Source of the DNA: Photobacterium sanguinicancri
Lineage (GTDB): Bacteria > Pseudomonadota > Gammaproteobacteria > Enterobacterales > Vibrionaceae
Assembly (NCBI RefSeq): GCF_024346675.1
Contig: NZ_AP024851.1
Span: forward strand, 806,001 to 870,000
DNA length: 64,000 nucleotides
Reading direction: 5' to 3'
Position 1 is the first letter of the stretch. The number at the start of each line of letters is the position of its first letter. The notes under the pieces are model-generated. The model did no database searches. It had not been told where the DNA came from and saw only the letters and a program-made list of their open reading frames with translations. This document shows positions 1 to 9,177 of this stretch, one piece after another. The position numbers and the translations under genes are program-made.

Positions 1-48
1 CGCTATCAGCGTTAAATGATTAAGCGCAAGATCTTTGCTTGAGACAAT

Positions 49-90
49 AAGTGATGTCGATAAAACTTGGTTTATCACATCACTTTTTTT
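49..90 (+). terminator. Rho-independent terminator of a gene left of the window
   Basis: A long stem pairs AAGTGATGT (49-57) and GATAAA (59-64) with TTTATC (71-76) and ACATCACTT (77-85), with one bulged base and loop ACTTGG. A run of T follows on the plus strand (84-90). It would end a rightward transcript that enters from outside the window. Confidence 0.75.
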
Positions 91-175
91 GTGTTCGATT
101 TTTGAGTTTTAACTTAACTTTTAACTTAATAACTTAACTTAAGACGGCTTATCTGAGAGTATTGATTGCAGGGCT

Positions 176-706
176 TTATTGGAATGGAATTTCTAATTGC
201 AGAAAAACGTCACTTGATTGTGAATCATGCCAGCGATAATCAAACCTGAACCGTAAGGCATCAGGATCTTCCCCCCCGACACCAAACGACATTAACAAGC
301 CGTATTGACGGATCAAGTCTTCAATGTCTTTTATGTTCTTTATATCAACTTCTTTTTCTTTATTTTCGTCAGGCATCCAAAAGCCCAAGCCATAAAAAGT
401 GGAAGCCGCACGCGCACTCATAACGGGTGAGTCGTCTTCGACTAATCCAGACCAATCATTCCAGAACTGGCCATTAAATTCTTCATCTTCTTGCCAACTC
501 GGCAAATCCGTTGAACTGGCTAAACTGGGTTCAATAAGGAAATCAGGAATGATAACCGCACTACAGCGTTGATCATGAAGAACATTGTTGTTTGAAATAA
601 CCGATGCAGCAGAATATGGATTACATGAGAGTGCAAAAGCATCAGCTGAGACGAGCAATATGCCGCTGATACCGAATAACGTTAATTTAATTCTACATAC
701 ACTCAA
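176..706 (-). CDS. secreted hypothetical protein, 176 aa
   Basis: I do not recognise the family. The N-terminus has a basic start, a hydrophobic stretch (about residues 8-22) and an Ala-Phe-Ala end typical of a signal peptidase I site near residue 25, so export is likely. The mature part is acidic and rich in Trp and Phe, and its C-terminus (FRFDYRWHD and LQLEIPFQ) ends in alternating aromatic residues like an outer-membrane beta strand. The start is TTG, chosen because AAGG lies seven bases upstream; no better ATG is in frame. It stands alone, divergent from nothing obvious and about 110 bp downstream of the NadD-like gene on the same strand. Confidence 0.6.
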   Translation of the reverse strand: MSVCRIKLTLFGISGILLVSADAFALSCNPYSAASVISNNNVLHDQRCSAVIIPDFLIEPSLASSTDLPSWQEDEEFNGQFWNDWSGLVEDDSPVMSARAASTFYGLGFWMPDENKEKEVDIKNIKDIEDLIRQYGLLMSFGVGGEDPDALRFRFDYRWHDSQSSDVFLQLEIPFQ

Positions 707-817
707 ATCTATGCCTTACTTCAATCACTTCGGGTGTGACACCCAAAAACTTCGATTTCATCTTAAAAGCGACTCACTTCATATGTTATAGAATAAAAAA
801 CATCGAAACAATGTTGA

Positions 818-1342
818 TTATTCAAACTTGAACCGAGAATCATCTACTAGCATTGTAGCGACTTTCTTCGTGGTTAGATGTGAAATAGAACAACTACTCG
901 CAAGTTTGTCCCTAATTAATGTGCTTCTTATCTTTAGCGTTTCAGGGCATGCCAATACTTGCCAAGCTGCAGTAATCTCTTCTGACTTATAAAACTTATG
1001 GAAGTGCGCGAAGTTATCAGGACCGATAACAAAAGTGATTTCAGCATCTGGGATTCGCTTTTGAAGTTCTGTTAACACAGCATAGGTTGTGATGGCTTCA
1101 TCGCCCGTCGCTATGGCCTCTTCTATCCGACATAGTTCTAGATTTGTTAATCCACTATCGTCAATAAACGCTGATACAAGTTCACAACGCGCGTCATAAT
1201 CGAGCATTTTTTTACCCCAAGCATGTGAATAGCTCGGCAAAAGTAAGACACGATCAAAACGTGTTAAACGTTTTAAAACAGATAAGTGCCCTAAACTTGG
1301 TGGATTAAAAGCACTCCCAAATACGGCTATAGACTGTGTCAT
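818..1342 (-). CDS. NadD-like nicotinate-nucleotide adenylyltransferase family protein
   Basis: 174-aa nucleotidyltransferase of the NadD/CTP_transf_like family, which adenylates nicotinate mononucleotide to deamido-NAD. The Rossmann-type motif is at residues 9-19 (GSAFNPPSLGH); it differs from the usual GxFxPxHxGH in having Ser where the first His normally stands, so activity is not certain. A second motif resembling ISSTxIR (IRSTLIR) lies near residue 138. At 174 aa it is shorter than E. coli NadD (about 213 aa). It is divergently placed from nadE, the next step in NAD synthesis, which supports a role in that pathway. A canonical nadD elsewhere is likely, so this may be a paralogue. Confidence 0.75.
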   Translation of the reverse strand: MTQSIAVFGSAFNPPSLGHLSVLKRLTRFDRVLLLPSYSHAWGKKMLDYDARCELVSAFIDDSGLTNLELCRIEEAIATGDEAITTYAVLTELQKRIPDAEITFVIGPDNFAHFHKFYKSEEITAAWQVLACPETLKIRSTLIRDKLASSCSISHLTTKKVATMLVDDSRFKFE

Positions 1343-1513
1343 GCGTTTAAGTCCTTTATTTATGCATTTCTGTAAATAAATGCCAGAATAGCATTGATCA
1401 TCACGTAGAGTTATCGCATGATTTTGCTAAAGCTTTAACGCATTTATTCACTTTTGTAGTCATATCGGATTCAAGTGAACACTATTTGGGCAAAGCCCGA
1501 GGATTACGTAACG

Positions 1514-2344
1514 ATGGAACAGCTAATTCGTGCAGAAATGCGCGTTCTACCAGAAATTGATGTGAATTTTGAAATTCAACGCCGTGTCGCTTTCATTAAA
1601 AAGACAATGAAGCAATCAGGCTGTAAATCAATTGTACTAGGGATCAGCGGTGGCGTAGATTCAACAACCTGTGGTCGTTTAGCCCAACTGGCCGTTAATG
1701 AACTAAATGCTGAATCAGAGACACAAGATCACCAGTTTATTGCCGTCCGTCTCCCTTACGGTGAGCAGAAAGATGAAGACGAAGCTCAAATTGCTTTATC
1801 TTTCATCCAGCCTTCTCAATCAGTGAGTGTCAATATTAAAGATGGCGTAGACGGTATACACGCGAGTACCCTATTCGCCCTTGAAGGCACAGGCCTTATT
1901 CCTAATGACTCTGCAAAAATTGACTTTGTGAAGGGTAACGTGAAAGCACGTGCTCGTATGATCGCACAGTATGAAATTGCTGGTCTTGTCGGTGGACTTG
2001 TTCTGGGGACTGACCACTCTGCAGAAAACATTACTGGCTTTTATACTAAATTTGGTGACGGTGCATGTGACCTTGCTCCGTTGTTTGGTTTAAATAAACG
2101 CCAAATTCGTGCTCTCGCTGCACACATGGGTGCACCTGAGCAACTCGTGGTGAAAGTACCAACGGCTGATCTTGAAGAACTTGCACCGCAAAAAGCAGAT
2201 GAAGAAGCCCTACAAGTCAGCTACGACCAAATAGATGACTTCTTAGAAGGTAAAGATGTTGAAGCTCACGTCTCTGAACGCCTTGTAAGCATCTACAAAG
2301 CCACGCAACACAAACGCAAGCCTATCCCAACTATTTACGATTAA
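1514..2344 (+). CDS. nadE: NH3-dependent NAD(+) synthetase NadE
   Basis: 276-aa ammonia-dependent NAD synthetase, which amidates deamido-NAD with ATP to give NAD. The PP-loop signature GISGGVDST is at residues 43-51, and a downstream [23 protein letters not shown] block carries the substrate loop seen in the E. coli enzyme; no glutaminase domain is present, which fits the NH3-dependent class. The reading frame is open to a GTG at 1475, but ATG at 1514 gives the family length (275-276 aa) and is preceded by GAGGA, so I chose it. It is divergent from a NadD-like gene and followed by a clear terminator. Confidence 0.95.
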   Translation: MEQLIRAEMRVLPEIDVNFEIQRRVAFIKKTMKQSGCKSIVLGISGGVDSTTCGRLAQLAVNELNAESETQDHQFIAVRLPYGEQKDEDEAQIALSFIQPSQSVSVNIKDGVDGIHASTLFALEGTGLIPNDSAKIDFVKGNVKARARMIAQYEIAGLVGGLVLGTDHSAENITGFYTKFGDGACDLAPLFGLNKRQIRALAAHMGAPEQLVVKVPTADLEELAPQKADEEALQVSYDQIDDFLEGKDVEAHVSERLVSIYKATQHKRKPIPTIYD

Positions 2345-2422
2345 TCGCCACTGTGTCTATTTGATAAAGAATAATCGTACATAACGGCTAACTGTACTGT
2401 CACTGACAGCGCAAATATAAGA

Positions 2423-2450
2423 AGATCAGGAATAAGCCTGATCTTTTTTA
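2423..2450 (+). terminator. terminator after nadE
   Basis: Stem AGATCAGG (2423-2430), loop AATAAG, CCTGATCT (2437-2444), followed by a T-rich run. It lies about 80 bp after the nadE stop on the same strand. Confidence 0.85.
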
Positions 2451-2496
2451 TAGACGCGGCTTCTAAGCCACTGACTGATTCAAGCCAATTAACTGA

Positions 2497-3012
2497 TTAT
2501 TGCTCGCTCATAGGCTCTATCAAATTATCAAGCTCCCACCAAATAGCTTCGCATAGCCCTTTGCGATAAACCGCTTCTTTAAAAGAGGCATGCTCAAGTT
2601 TATACATATCGTAGTGACGCTCTGAAGACGACTTACTGGCGCGCACATTGGCTAGCCGATCGCACGCTTTGACTATTAATGCCAGCCTTGCTGATTCTTC
2701 ATCAGCATCTAATGATGATAGACGTTGGTTAATCATATCTTTGCGTTTAGCACGATCTTCTAATTTACCATCGGTCATGTAATTCACCGCGTCAGCAACA
2801 AGAAAACCAAAATCAGAAGCTAACTCATCAACCGTCGTTTCAGTGTCTTCCATGACATCATGCAATTGCGCAATGATCATGGCATCCGTCCCGAAAGGTG
2901 TTGCTAAACGTGAAACTGCCTCTAAATGCACGTGATAAGGCAGATCTCCATAATATTGTCCACTATGCCGACTTCTTGCTAGAGTCCGTGCTTTTAGATA
3001 ACGATTATTCAT
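2497..3012 (-). CDS. HD-domain hydrolase, SpoT/MESH1-like
   Basis: 171-aa single-domain protein of the HD phosphohydrolase superfamily, closest in motif order to the (p)ppGpp hydrolase domain of SpoT and to MESH1-type small alarmone hydrolases. Visible metal ligands are H near residue 16 (RHSGQ), the HD pair at 51-52 in HDVMEDT, and the later D in VKACDRLANV near 113. There is no synthetase, TGS or ACT domain. The substrate cannot be decided from sequence; alarmone or other nucleotide hydrolysis are both possible. It stands alone, convergent with nadE across a terminator, with AAGGTGAAATGAA upstream of ATG as a plausible ribosome site. Confidence 0.8.
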   Translation of the reverse strand: MNNRYLKARTLARSRHSGQYYGDLPYHVHLEAVSRLATPFGTDAMIIAQLHDVMEDTETTVDELASDFGFLVADAVNYMTDGKLEDRAKRKDMINQRLSSLDADEESARLALIVKACDRLANVRASKSSSERHYDMYKLEHASFKEAVYRKGLCEAIWWELDNLIEPMSEQ

Positions 3013-3190
3013 TTCATTTCACCTTCATACAAAATGGACTGCCGCTTTGCCCATACGTTGTCTAAATTGCTCACAGCAATTGCGTAATTAAAAAGACATC
3101 GTCTTAACCTTAATTACAGTATTAGTATATTTGAACTTATCAGGGTTGCTGATTCTGGCTTTTTTGTATGAGATTTGACGCACAATTTGA

Positions 3191-3224
3191 ATAAAAAAAC
3201 GGCACCTCATAATGAGGTGCCGTT
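3191..3224 (-). terminator. terminator after yoaH
   Basis: A 13-bp inverted repeat centred at 3211 (ACGGCACCTCAT against ATGAGGTGCCGT) is preceded on the plus strand by seven A, which is a T run on the minus strand. It therefore serves the minus-strand gene to its right. Confidence 0.85.
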
Positions 3225-3308
3225 CTGATCGTTCTTTTATCACGTTTTTGTCTTCTGCGTTCTTACGCAGTTGTCATCTAGCTGTCATTTAAAACAGCTC
3301 ACCGACGC

Positions 3309-3491
3309 TTATTCTTCTTCGAAGCGTGCCGCTGGCTCTTGCTGTGCTTTCGCTTTTGCAGCCGACTCGCGAATATCATTAGCGACTATTTGAATAGCTT
3401 CACCACTGCTCATGCCGCTAGCCATTAACTCATGAATGCGTTCGGCTGCAAGTTGTTGCTCTGCGTGAGTCAGTGTTGTTGAATTGAACAT
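3309..3491 (-). CDS. yoaH: YoaH/UPF0181 family small protein
   Basis: 60-aa protein matching the UPF0181 (YoaH) family, whose function is unknown. The family signature is clear: [16 protein letters not shown], then [15 protein letters not shown], and an acidic C-terminus ARFEEE. It is soluble, mostly helical and of the normal family length. It is followed by a strong terminator and preceded by a separate promoter region, so it is likely monocistronic. Confidence 0.9.
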   Translation of the reverse strand: MFNSTTLTHAEQQLAAERIHELMASGMSSGEAIQIVANDIRESAAKAKAQQEPAARFEEE

Positions 3492-3567
3492 AGTAATAAT
3501 GCGCCTGATATCTTGAAAGGAGCGACATTCTATAGCCTATTGGCGATGGTGTCACTCCTCTCGTTTT

Positions 3568-4773
3568 TTAACCTGGACGACCATCTAAGCGAGGTTTGGT
3601 TAAAATAGGGAAATAAACAATAGTGAATATGCCAAATGCTAATGTCCACAACACAGCGGAAAGAACATAGCCATTAATAACCATCGCTGGGAACAGCATG
3701 ATCAACAGCGTACGAGTAAGTACACAAGCAACCATGAGTACAAATGCGATAACCACGATACGACCAACTTTCAAGTTACGTCCTGTATGACCAAGTGATA
3801 CACGTGCCATCATGGCTAAAATCATACCGCCCATACCACCAACAGTGATGAAGTGTAACGCCGTGCTATAACCTACAGAGCCACCAGCAAAATGAACGCC
3901 AAGTAATAACATTCCCACTATCATTGCGGCATAAGCAAAGTGTAATGACCACAATAGCGGAACCTTACACGTGCTGAATGAACGCCAGCGAGCAAAACGC
4001 ACGAGGTTGGTTAATCCAGTGACTAAAAATAGCGCAGGTAATGAAAAGCGATTAATCGCCTCGGGTACTGGCAATAATACATTTAACAACAATAACCAAC
4101 TTGGGATGAGTGCAAGCCATTCAATTTTATCAAGACGTGTAATTTGTGCCGTATCAGTACCACGCCATGTGAAAAATGGAATAACACGACCACCAACCAC
4201 AAGTACAATGACAGAAACCACGGTAACCAATGCCAGTGTTAGTTGGTGTTGATCAAATTGCGCTAACGACAAGACGTTAAGGTGCATCGCTGCATTAATT
4301 AAAGTCAGCAGTATAAGAAGCGGTGTAAAAAATAGATTATTCCACTGGCGACGAATAATAATTGGCTTAGCAAGGAAGTAAGCTGCCAATGGGATCCAGC
4401 TGAGATCAATGATCATCCAAATGATATGTGGCTGTCCCAATAACAGTCCAACTCTAGCCGCGAGCCACAGAACAAAGATAGCGGCGAGTTTACCGCCACG
4501 TACACCAGGGTTCCCCGTCCAGTTTTGCACAGCAGTAAGTAGAAAGCCGATGATCACGGCCCCAGTAAAACCAATGAGCATTTCATGGCTATGCCACCAT
4601 AGAGGATTACCATACATCAGCTGATTATTGGTTAATAAACCAGACCAAAATAAAGCCCACACTAGCATCGCAATAACAGAGAAGGCGCTAGCGGCTAAAA
4701 AGAAAGGGCGAAATGCAAGACGGAACAGCGGCATGATTTTCTGTTCTTTCTCGTTATCAAGGATTTGCATCAT
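3568..4773 (-). CDS. nnrS: NnrS family nitric-oxide-stress membrane protein
   Basis: 401-aa polytopic inner-membrane protein of the NnrS family. Family members bind haem and copper and protect against nitrosative stress. About 11-12 hydrophobic segments are visible, with the conserved N-terminal FRPFFL and the WWHSHEMLIGF motif near residue 60, where the His residues are likely metal ligands. A further conserved HFITVGGMGGMI block lies near residue 305. The start is one of two adjacent ATG codons (4773 or 4770). The upstream region carries NsrR-type operators, so regulation by nitric oxide is expected. It stands alone on the minus strand. Confidence 0.92.
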   Translation of the reverse strand: MMQILDNEKEQKIMPLFRLAFRPFFLAASAFSVIAMLVWALFWSGLLTNNQLMYGNPLWWHSHEMLIGFTGAVIIGFLLTAVQNWTGNPGVRGGKLAAIFVLWLAARVGLLLGQPHIIWMIIDLSWIPLAAYFLAKPIIIRRQWNNLFFTPLLILLTLINAAMHLNVLSLAQFDQHQLTLALVTVVSVIVLVVGGRVIPFFTWRGTDTAQITRLDKIEWLALIPSWLLLLNVLLPVPEAINRFSLPALFLVTGLTNLVRFARWRSFSTCKVPLLWSLHFAYAAMIVGMLLLGVHFAGGSVGYSTALHFITVGGMGGMILAMMARVSLGHTGRNLKVGRIVVIAFVLMVACVLTRTLLIMLFPAMVINGYVLSAVLWTLAFGIFTIVYFPILTKPRLDGRPG

Positions 4774-4791
4774 GGTGATTACTCAACTTTA

Positions 4792-4814
4792 AAGATGCAT
4801 TAATAATACACCTT
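4792..4814 (-). promoter_or_regulatory. NsrR-type operator upstream of nnrS
   Basis: An 11-1-11 inverted repeat with arms AAGATGCATTA and TAATACACCTT closely matches the published NsrR consensus (arms AAGATGYATTT and AAATRCATCTT). It lies about 20 bp upstream of the nnrS start. NsrR control of nnrS is known in other Gammaproteobacteria, so this is a confident inference, not a measured site. Confidence 0.75.
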
Positions 4815-4816
4815 TA

Positions 4817-4839
4817 AAGTTATAAGTAAAATACATCTT
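4817..4839 (-). promoter_or_regulatory. second, half-conserved NsrR site
   Basis: The right arm AAATACATCTT (4829-4839) is an exact NsrR consensus arm; the left arm (4817-4827) matches at about 6 of 11 positions. Its centre is 25 bp from the centre of the first operator. Confidence 0.5.
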
Positions 4840-4943
4840 TATGAGTAAACATAGTGGATTTAAGCAAACACAGTTAGCACAAGGTGCACTTTGAGGGGCA
4901 TTTAGGTTTAGGGGTTTACTCTTCTGTCACTATTATCCTGTCA

Positions 4944-5822
4944 CTATTCTTCTGTGACTGTTGTTGCCTGAGCATCAACAGGTCTTGTAATACGCTGAGT
5001 ATCCAGAATAGAAATATCACCTTGCCATCGGCTTTCAATCAACCCGACACTTAGCCAATAACGGCCATCGGGAACATCAATTTCAGGTAATGTCGTGGGT
5101 AAACGGCCATCTAGCTCTTCAGTCCAAATCGGCGTCCAACTTAAATCATTAAGATCGTACAAGTTAATCGACAAGACTGGCGATGGGCATGCTTGATTTG
5201 GTAATTGCGATTTTTCTATGTGCCAGTTTTTACTGTCTTTCCAGCCTATTTTTTGTTTAATGGACGGTGACGTTAATATGATCCACGAACTCCAACTTTC
5301 CTTCTCTTCGTTGGTAATGGTGATTTTATACAAACCCGCGGCAACGGGTAGCTCAAGTCGCTGAGTCTCTACCGAGAAGTGACCACTTTCGTCATTTATT
5401 GGTGAACTTGAAATCAATGCATTATCAGGCCAAAGCGTAAACGTGACATCGCTGATAGGCACGTTTGTTTCGCCAGTAATAGATAGCTTCAGCATCACTT
5501 GATTCAAATTTTGAATAACTTCACGGCGGATTGACAGATTCGCTAGCCATTTAGGCAAAACACCCTGTGATAAGCTGCGGCCGCAATCTTCCGTGATAGC
5601 CAACGTCAACAAATTATCCAGATTGATGCGTTGTTCCTCTTTCGGGATTTGCTGCCATGCTTGGATCATCGACTCAAAACTTTCAGATGTCTTTCCTTCC
5701 AGCAAACGCTGATGGGCTGAGGTATACAAATCTTGCCCTAGGAACCATTGCGCGAAAACACTCGGTGTATAAAACACCGAGTGAAGCATCAAAAAGCAAG
5801 CTGAAAGTCGCAGCAGCTTCAT
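4944..5822 (-). CDS. vxrC: DUF2861 family periplasmic protein (VxrC-like)
   Basis: 292-aa protein with a signal peptide ending near residue 24 (SVFA-QW). It matches the DUF2861 family that follows the vxrAB two-component genes in vibrios; the biochemical function is unknown. Two beta-rich regions (about 95-190 and 215-275) look like Ig-like periplasmic folds. It starts directly after the vxrB stop on the minus strand, so it is very likely the third gene of the operon. A perfect 10-bp hairpin (5759-5783) lies in the region that encodes the signal peptide. The name rests on operon position and family, not on a search. Confidence 0.75.
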   Translation of the reverse strand: MKLLRLSACFLMLHSVFYTPSVFAQWFLGQDLYTSAHQRLLEGKTSESFESMIQAWQQIPKEEQRINLDNLLTLAITEDCGRSLSQGVLPKWLANLSIRREVIQNLNQVMLKLSITGETNVPISDVTFTLWPDNALISSSPINDESGHFSVETQRLELPVAAGLYKITITNEEKESWSSWIILTSPSIKQKIGWKDSKNWHIEKSQLPNQACPSPVLSINLYDLNDLSWTPIWTEELDGRLPTTLPEIDVPDGRYWLSVGLIESRWQGDISILDTQRITRPVDAQATTVTEE

Positions 5823-6488
5823 TTAGTCTGCCGCTTTCATTCTGTAACCCACACCACGCAAGGTTTCTATTTCAATACCAACCAATTTTTGGCGAAGTTG
5901 AAGAATATGCGTATCTACAGTACGGGTTGTTGGGTAATGGTTGTATCCCCATACCTGATCCAACAATTCATCACGGGTAAACACACGCCCTGCATGCTTA
6001 GCCAAGAAAACAAGCAACTCAAATTCAGTTCTTGTTAGCGTTATGCTTTCTTCATTATGGGTAACAGTACGGCTATCTAAATCAATTGAAATATCACCCA
6101 CTTTGATAATATTAGCCGCAGACACGGTTTTATCACCATTACGCAGATGCACTCGAATACGCGCTAACAATTCTTCTTCAGCAAACGGTTTGGTAAGGTA
6201 GTCTTTAGCACCTGAATCCAAGCCCATAACTTTATCGGTTACCGACACCATTGCTGTTAGCAAAATAACAGGCACTTGTTTGATTGCTAGCCAACCATCA
6301 AGATAGGTTAACGAGTCGCCTTCTGGGAGCTGTCTATCTAGTACAACTAAATCCGCTTTATCCCATAAATCCGCGACCTTAGTGGCACAATCGGCATATA
6401 AACACTCGTAGCCTGCTTCTTTTAATCCTTCGAGCAAACCATCAGCAAGGTTGTGGTCATCTTCAACCAGTAGCAGAGTTTGATTCAC
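5823..6488 (-). CDS. vxrB: OmpR-family response regulator VxrB-like
   Basis: 221-aa response regulator with an N-terminal receiver domain and a C-terminal winged helix (Trans_reg_C). The acidic pocket is LLVEDDHN, the phospho-acceptor is Asp51 (VVLDRQLP) and the conserved Lys is in LTKPF. The winged helix covers about residues 145-220. The frame is open upstream to 6524, but GTG at 6488 is preceded by TTGGAG at good spacing and begins the receiver fold exactly, so I use it. The start overlaps the vxrA 3' end by about 26 bp. In V. cholerae VxrAB controls the cell-wall stress response and type VI secretion; a similar role here is inferred. Confidence 0.85.
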   Translation of the reverse strand: MNQTLLLVEDDHNLADGLLEGLKEAGYECLYADCATKVADLWDKADLVVLDRQLPEGDSLTYLDGWLAIKQVPVILLTAMVSVTDKVMGLDSGAKDYLTKPFAEEELLARIRVHLRNGDKTVSAANIIKVGDISIDLDSRTVTHNEESITLTRTEFELLVFLAKHAGRVFTRDELLDQVWGYNHYPTTRTVDTHILQLRQKLVGIEIETLRGVGYRMKAAD

Positions 6489-7902
6489 ACGGTATCTCCA
6501 AAATAAATGTGGTAGGCGGGCCAATGAGTTTCATGCGTCCGCCCATTCTACGTATCATCGATTCAACAATTGTAAGGCCAAGCCCTAAACCTTTTTCGCT
6601 CACAAAGGGCTTGCGTAATCGGGACCAGTCTTTAGCCCCCAACTGACCTTTATCTTCAACTGTAACGATCAGTTTTCCATCCTTGAACGATGACGTTAAT
6701 GTAATTGGCGTAATGCCATATTTTTGTGCATTCGATAATAGATTATCGATACACGTGCCAAGCCAATAGACGTTGAGTGACACAGCCCTATCTTCCGGCA
6801 GTACCAAATTGACGTCATACGGCTCAGCTAAATACTCAATCCACTCGTTAAACGAGTCGACAGGTGCAACACTGAGTTGCTGTTGATTCGCCTGCAAGTA
6901 GTCTTTACTGGCTTCCGCTAATTGACGTAAGCGGCGCGAATCTTCGGTTAATCTCCTGAACTCATCATAGAGTGATTCAGGCAAAGCATCAAAATGACGG
7001 CGAAAACCTTCAACCGTCATCGCTAAACTCGCAATGGGTGTTCGTAATTCATGCGTCAGTATTTGTAATACCAACATGCGTTCTTGCATGGCTCTACGGC
7101 GAATTCTCAAGCGATATACGCCCCAACCCACCAGCAAAGCAATATTCGCAGCCGCTAATCCCACCAATAAGTAAAAGGTAACTTGCGAGCGGTCTTCATC
7201 CTGCCAACAAATATTACCCGTTTTTGCTAAACAAAAATCAGTATTGTCTAAACGTTTAAACAATAACTGATACCGTTCTAGCACTATCGACCATGTTGGC
7301 TGACCATAAATATGGTATTCATTGCCATTACGGACCCACAGCTCACCGTTAGAAACAAAGACTTCTGCACCCGCAATAAACACATCAATCTCTTCACTAT
7401 CCATACGCTGTAATCGCCCAAGCTCACTATTTGTGGGTGCTAATGGCTTTTCTTGTATATGAAGAAAGCGTGACAGTGCTTCGGATTTATCCGGGTGATG
7501 CTTTATATACCGGTATGCATAACTACCACCACCTGGATGAATATAGCCTGAACGAATAAACCAACCCGCTGGTAATTTGGTGTTATTGCAGATAGCACGC
7601 GTGTAAACGACAGGTTGTGTCACCAACGGACTAACAGGCCATGGTCCCTTACAGCTTTGTGACCCAGCATAAAGTCGAGTCATTGATTTAAGAGGATATT
7701 TAGCCGTTTGCGGTAGTAAATTTGAAGGCTTTAACAATGCATGTGGGTATAAACTTTGTAATTGACGAAAATCGTACGTTGCTAAAGGCTCGCTCTGCAA
7801 TAAATCAGAACGAACAGCATCTAAACGTTCAGGTAAACTCTGCACTGAAGCAGTACAAGCCGCTGAAAAGAATAGTGAAAGAAGCAAAGCAGTTTTTTTC
7901 AT
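6463..7902 (-). CDS. vxrA: sensor histidine kinase VxrA-like (DUF3404 sensor)
   Basis: 479-aa sensor kinase. A signal sequence (1-18) is followed by a periplasmic domain (about 20-240) resembling DUF3404, the sensor domain of VxrA/WigK kinases that respond to cell-wall damage. One transmembrane helix spans about 242-265. The HisKA domain carries His284 in LTHELRTP, the HATPase domain has an N box (CIDNLLSNAQKYG) and a G box (EKGLGLGLTIV). It is the first gene of a vxrA-vxrB-DUF2861 operon and overlaps vxrB, suggesting translational coupling. Four periplasmic Cys residues (SQSCK, AICNN, DFCLA, NICWQ) could form disulfides. Confidence 0.87.
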   Translation of the reverse strand: MKKTALLLSLFFSAACTASVQSLPERLDAVRSDLLQSEPLATYDFRQLQSLYPHALLKPSNLLPQTAKYPLKSMTRLYAGSQSCKGPWPVSPLVTQPVVYTRAICNNTKLPAGWFIRSGYIHPGGGSYAYRYIKHHPDKSEALSRFLHIQEKPLAPTNSELGRLQRMDSEEIDVFIAGAEVFVSNGELWVRNGNEYHIYGQPTWSIVLERYQLLFKRLDNTDFCLAKTGNICWQDEDRSQVTFYLLVGLAAANIALLVGWGVYRLRIRRRAMQERMLVLQILTHELRTPIASLAMTVEGFRRHFDALPESLYDEFRRLTEDSRRLRQLAEASKDYLQANQQQLSVAPVDSFNEWIEYLAEPYDVNLVLPEDRAVSLNVYWLGTCIDNLLSNAQKYGITPITLTSSFKDGKLIVTVEDKGQLGAKDWSRLRKPFVSEKGLGLGLTIVESMIRRMGGRMKLIGPPTTFILEIPCESNSATG

Positions 7903-7998
7903 GCGATTAGTTTATCACTCAACACATTACCAATGTCAGAAAAATGTCATCGATAACAATAAGTAAAGCGTATTATTGAGATAAATCCTTTGTTTTGT

Positions 7999-9177
7999 CT
8001 AAGAAGTAAGCAATTCACCAGGGGTGACACCGAACTTACGTTTAAACGCAGTAATAAAGTTTGATGGATGATTATAGCCAGCCATATAAGCGGCTTCTCC
8101 TATTGTGATTTTTTCTTTACACATGGCTTCTTTCACTTTATCGAGCCGACGATTACGCACGTACTCAAAAACGGTGCACGTGAATGTCTGCTTAAACTTG
8201 CGCTGTAATGCACTGACACTCATGGCTGACTGCTTCGCTATGTCTTCTAATTTTAAATCTGTATGTAAGTATGACTCTATATACTCTATGGCACCGCATA
8301 GAGCATCGTAATGCTCACTTGATGCATGACAAGGATCTTCAACCGGCTCAACTTCGCGCTTTACTGGCAGCTGAATAACATCGCGGATCATCTCTCCGAC
8401 AATGGCCGTTGCCCTTGTTTCCACATAAAGGTTGCGCTGCCACTGATCTTCTAAGTCAATGGCTTCCATCATTTCATGGCAATAGTGAAACACTTGAGGC
8501 GAAGGCTGCCACTTAACGAATGATAGATGGTGAGCAAAGTGCTGCCAGAACATGCTCTCAGCTTTGCTTTCTCCTGATGCGAGTCGCTCAAACCATTCAT
8601 GCGGTATAATAATATTCAGTTTACGTACTCGCCCTTTTGATAAGTAGCGCCGAAATGAACAACGCCTTTTAATATCGACAATGACAGCCGTCGGCTCTTT
8701 ACTCGGTCGATGTACAACGGTACCTGTTAGTGTCTTATTTGAGAGATCGACTTTTGAGATATCTTGTTTTCCACGTAAGTAGAAATCATGGTCATCGTAG
8801 CCAAAACGTAACTTGCCACTTAACACAATAATGATATGCAATGCGCTACCTGCCGTTGCTAATACCGTTGTATCCGCAAGTTCGTGAATATCCCCTCCCA
8901 TGACGGAGATCCCTGACGGGAAACGTTCAGCCAAAAAACGCCCTTCAACTAAGACTTGAGGCTGTGATTTTTGAGCCGTGATGATTTTTTGTATTTTACG
9001 TTGTTCAATATTATCAATGTTAACCAAGCCGTTGCTTCGCGATACAAAGGCTCTATCCTCGCTATATTCGGCTTGCGGTTCCGACCTATTCTCTTCAACT
9101 TTTGCAGCCATCACGACCCGTCGCGCCATCACAAGTGATGCCCTGTCATTCGAATGGGGTGCATTTTCATTTTTCAT
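7999..9177 (-). CDS. AraC-family transcriptional regulator
   Basis: 392-aa regulator whose C-terminal 100 residues form two helix-turn-helix motifs of the AraC/XylS family (KLEDIAKQSAMSVSALQRKFKQ, then TIGEAAYMAGYNHPSNFITAFKRKFG, here cited as two separate helices regions). The N-terminal 280 residues contain a cupin-like ligand domain. The start was set at 9177 because GGAAG precedes this ATG; an upstream in-frame start at 9228 has no ribosome site. It is divergent from a TonB-dependent receptor, an arrangement typical of siderophore-responsive AraC activators, so I infer that it senses the ligand imported by that receptor. Confidence 0.82.
   Translation of the reverse strand: MKNENAPHSNDRASLVMARRVVMAAKVEENRSEPQAEYSEDRAFVSRSNGLVNIDNIEQRKIQKIITAQKSQPQVLVEGRFLAERFPSGISVMGGDIHELADTTVLATAGSALHIIIVLSGKLRFGYDDHDFYLRGKQDISKVDLSNKTLTGTVVHRPSKEPTAVIVDIKRRCSFRRYLSKGRVRKLNIIIPHEWFERLASGESKAESMFWQHFAHHLSFVKWQPSPQVFHYCHEMMEAIDLEDQWQRNLYVETRATAIVGEMIRDVIQLPVKREVEPVEDPCHASSEHYDALCGAIEYIESYLHTDLKLEDIAKQSAMSVSALQRKFKQTFTCTVFEYVRNRRLDKVKEAMCKEKITIGEAAYMAGYNHPSNFITAFKRKFGVTPGELLTS

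Noticed and set aside
110..140. Short TTAACTT tandem units
   Set aside because: Low-complexity AT-rich repeat with no sign of function.
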